DNA from: Tetradesmus obliquus
Taxonomy: Eukaryota; Chlorophyta; Chlorophyceae; Sphaeropleales; Scenedesmaceae
Direction of reading: 5' to 3'
Length of the DNA stretch: 64,000 nucleotides
NCBI GenBank assembly: GCA_030272155.1
Contig: CP126192.1
Span: forward strand, 5,552,501-5,616,500
Below are positions 61,912-64,000 of the stretch, in pieces (position 1 is the stretch's first letter; every line of letters starts with the position of its first letter). The position numbers were made by a program, and so were the translations under genes. Under the pieces are notes generated by a model. The model saw only the letters and a program-made list of their open reading frames with translations. It was not told the DNA's origin and made no database searches.

Positions 61912-63886
61912 CTTGACATGTAATTGTGCAGTTATGCTTTGCGCAGCTCCTTCATCCCAGTTGTCTGTACCGTTCAGCATGTTGTGGCTTATTATACTCA
62001 AGATGGTGCCAGGACCTACATGTATCCACCCTCTCTCAACATGTTCTCTGCTGGTTCAAACATATTACAGGCACCAGCAGTCAGCAGTGCGCAATGCAGA
62101 TGAATCTTCTTTTCAGCGAAATCTGTGCCGTCGACGCACCTTTCTCCGCTTCTTCTCCTGTATCTGCTGATCCAAGTCCTTTTGCAGCTCACGCTGCGCG
62201 CGCTGCCTGTTCTCCATCTCATTAGCCGTCATGAAGGCCTTGTCAGAGCGGAAGTTGAACATAGGAGGGGGCCCACTAGCATTGCCTGGGCCAGCTGCTG
62301 CTGCTGGCCCCTGCTGCTGCTGCTGCTGGTACTGCTGCTGCGGATACTGCTGTTGCTGGTACTGCTGCTGCTGCTGTCCATATCCATTTTGCATTGGCAA
62401 GCAGTCTTCAGCAGCACCCCAGCACCCTGCATGCGCTGCCGCAGCTGCTGTTGGGCTAGCTACGGCTGCTGGCCCAGCAGCATCATAGCTGGAGAACTGC
62501 TGTGGCAAGTGCTGCTGTTGTCCATGGGGCTGAGCTTGCTCCTGGTACTGCTGCTCCGCCCTGACGCCACCACGCAGGTCTGTGATTGCCTGCAACGACA
62601 GGCCGGCATGAGCAGCACAAAACATGAGCTGCACTGCGACATGAGCTTCCGAGCAGCTGTAAGCTTACACGATACAACACAAACAATACACGACTAGCAC
62701 CATATGCACCAACACCAGCAGCTCAGGCATCCTTGCATAATGCAATGTCTCACTGGCATGTTATGCTGCCACAAATACAGAGCAAGCACCCGTCTCACCT
62801 GGCCAGCGGCGTTGCGCAGCGGTGCCCCAGCCCCTCCCCTGCCCCAGGGGTTGTAGCCAGCCATTTCCTTCTCCTTGCGGGCTTCCTCAGCAGCCACAGC
62901 AGACTTCTCAGCCGCCACCCGCGCAGCCTTGTCGCGAATCTGAGCCTCCAGCTCTGCTCGGTACGCGTCCTTGCGCTCCTTCATCAGCTGCGCCTTCTGA
63001 TCCGGCGGCGCTGCTGCTGCTGCTGCTGCTGCCGAGCTTGCAGGAAAAGCTGCGGCCGAGCTCCAACCAGGGCTGCCTGCAGCTGCGCTGCCTGCCCAGT
63101 AGCTTGGGCTGCTGCTGGCACTGGCACCTGGCCCATAGGCGCTGCCCTGTCCACCTGATGGTGAAAAGCTGGCAGCAGGTGACTGCATAGCAGCCCATGA
63201 CTGCGGTGGCCCTGCTGCTGCTGCATACTGAGCTTGCATGGGTGGGGGTGATGGCCCATACCCAGGCATACCACCCATTCCTGGGCTCATGTAGCTGCTG
63301 CCCATACCTGGCTGCTGTGCTGCAACTGACATGGCCATGTAAGGCTGCTGCTGCTGTTGTTGCTGCTGTACCAGCAAGCCACGGGCTGCTGCAGCATACA
63401 TTGCTGCATCCATGCTGCTGCCTAGGCCAGGCACTGGGTAGCCTTGCTGCTGCTGCTGCTGCTGCTGCTGTATCTGCATTTGCTGCTGCTGCTGCTGCTG
63501 CCAGCCAGCAGGGTTGCCTCCTCCTCCCCCATGTGGCCATGCAGCCAGTGCCTGCAGCAGCTGCTGCTGTGGAGCCTCTGCGCAGGCTGGGCTGGAAGCA
63601 GCGTTGCCATACATTTGTGGTTGCACTGCTCCCATCTGCCCTTGCCACTGCGGTGGCTGCTGCTGGTAGCTTGCAGGCATGCCCTGCTGTTGCTGCTGCT
63701 GCTGCTGCAGCAAGCCAGCACCTGCATATTCCGCATTGTTAGAGTAAGCTGCTGTGCTGCTGCTGGGGTCTGCTTGTCCTGCAAGCAGCGACCAGTCTCC
63801 TTGGCTGCTGTTGAGCATTCCTGCAGGCTGTGGGGCTGCAAAGTTGGAAGGGGCTCCACCTCGCACAGGCAGGCTGCCCAGAGCAC
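58075..63886 (-). CDS. CSPP1-like centrosomal/ciliary coiled-coil protein (5' end outside window)
   Basis: Eight exons in order: 63886-62799, 62589-62140, 61850-61619, 61470-61245, 61002-60864, 60603-59829, 59459-59275 and 58536-58075 (stop TAG). Phases agree at all junctions except that 59275-58536 was not checked in full. The first visible exon is entered in phase 1, so the start lies beyond 64000. It begins with Gln/Ala/Tyr/Met-rich sequence, then basic-acidic helices (ERKDAYRAELEAQIRDKAAR) and YNPWGRGGAGAPLRNAAGQ | AITDLRG. The NPWGRxGxGAPLR...G..ITDLR motif with flanking ELxxQIxEK coiled coils (RELQKDLDQQIQEKKRRK) is characteristic of centrosome/spindle-pole protein CSPP1, which caps ciliary microtubule ends in animals. 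Later exons hold coiled coil (ELEQRQAEEEARQEEG), VRKEYMRKSQELPHETLSTI, and low-complexity Ser/Ala tails (LADTLDKELSKLNLG). Orthology is inferred from these motifs only. Confidence 0.65.
61859..61913 (-). repeat. (CAG)n microsatellite at the CSPP1-like exon-3 acceptor
   Basis: About 18 CAG units on the plus strand, CTG in the sense strand, end within 10 bp of the acceptor of the 61850 exon. Confidence 0.9.
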
Positions 63887-64000
63887 CTGTAGCAGCAGGC
63901 ACAGCACATATGTTACAGCAAATCACTTGCACAGCGGTGACAGCAATGCTCAACTGCAACACCACACTTGCTGTGCATCAGGGAAGTGGTTGCCTGGGGG
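63887..64000 (-). other. Intron of the CSPP1-like gene at the window edge
   Basis: The acceptor GCTACAG at about 63887-63893 shows the exon starting at 63886 follows an intron that extends past the right edge. Nothing else is recognisable in these 114 bp. Confidence 0.6.

Noticed and set aside
1..64000. tRNA, rRNA or snRNA genes
   Set aside because: No cloverleaf with conserved A/B boxes and no rRNA-like or snRNA-like core was recognised by eye; a covariance-model search could still find one.

Overview
The window looks like nuclear DNA of a green alga (Chlorophyta, probably core chlorophyte/Chlorophyceae). Genes are split by many short GT-AG introns. CAG/CTG trinucleotide runs occur everywhere and encode poly-Gln, poly-Ala and poly-Ser tracts in exons. 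Ciliary genes (IFT74 and a CSPP1-like protein) sit among housekeeping genes, TGTAA-type poly(A) signals are present, and the mobile element belongs to a type first described in Chlamydomonas (Dualen/RandI). The species cannot be named from the sequence alone.

Layout, left to right: a Gln/Ala/Met-rich single-RRM RNA-binding protein (-); a WD40 protein (-); a PPIL3-type cyclophilin (+) whose last intron is filled with copies of its own acceptor and last-exon start; a patatin-like lipase (-); mitochondrial ornithine aminotransferase (-), sharing a 429-bp divergent promoter region with an 18-exon TARBP1/Trm3-type tRNA 2'-O-ribose methyltransferase (+); IFT74 (-), convergent with that methyltransferase; a small two-helix membrane protein (-); a GNAT acetyltransferase with a long C-terminal extension (+); a four-helix membrane protein (+); a 9.6-kb Dualen-type non-LTR retrotransposon (-) with one intact 3194-codon ORF; a PDZ-like membrane protein (+); and the 3' part of a CSPP1-like coiled-coil gene (-) that runs off the right edge.

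The genes form no operon or pathway. Only IFT74 and the CSPP1-like gene share a theme, the cilium/basal body. Exon models were built by hand from GT-AG sites and reading phase. Most join into exact multiples of three, which supports them. First exons of the RRM, PDZ and small membrane genes, and one IFT74 junction, are unresolved.

The most unusual structure is in the introns. In three unrelated genes (PPIL3, OAT, TARBP1) introns contain tandem copies of segments that span an exon-intron boundary, keeping the splice site and the edge of the exon. In TARBP1 the unit is 102 bp and stays in frame. Many introns also carry sense-strand CAG runs just after the donor and CTG runs just before the acceptor, so their ends are complementary.
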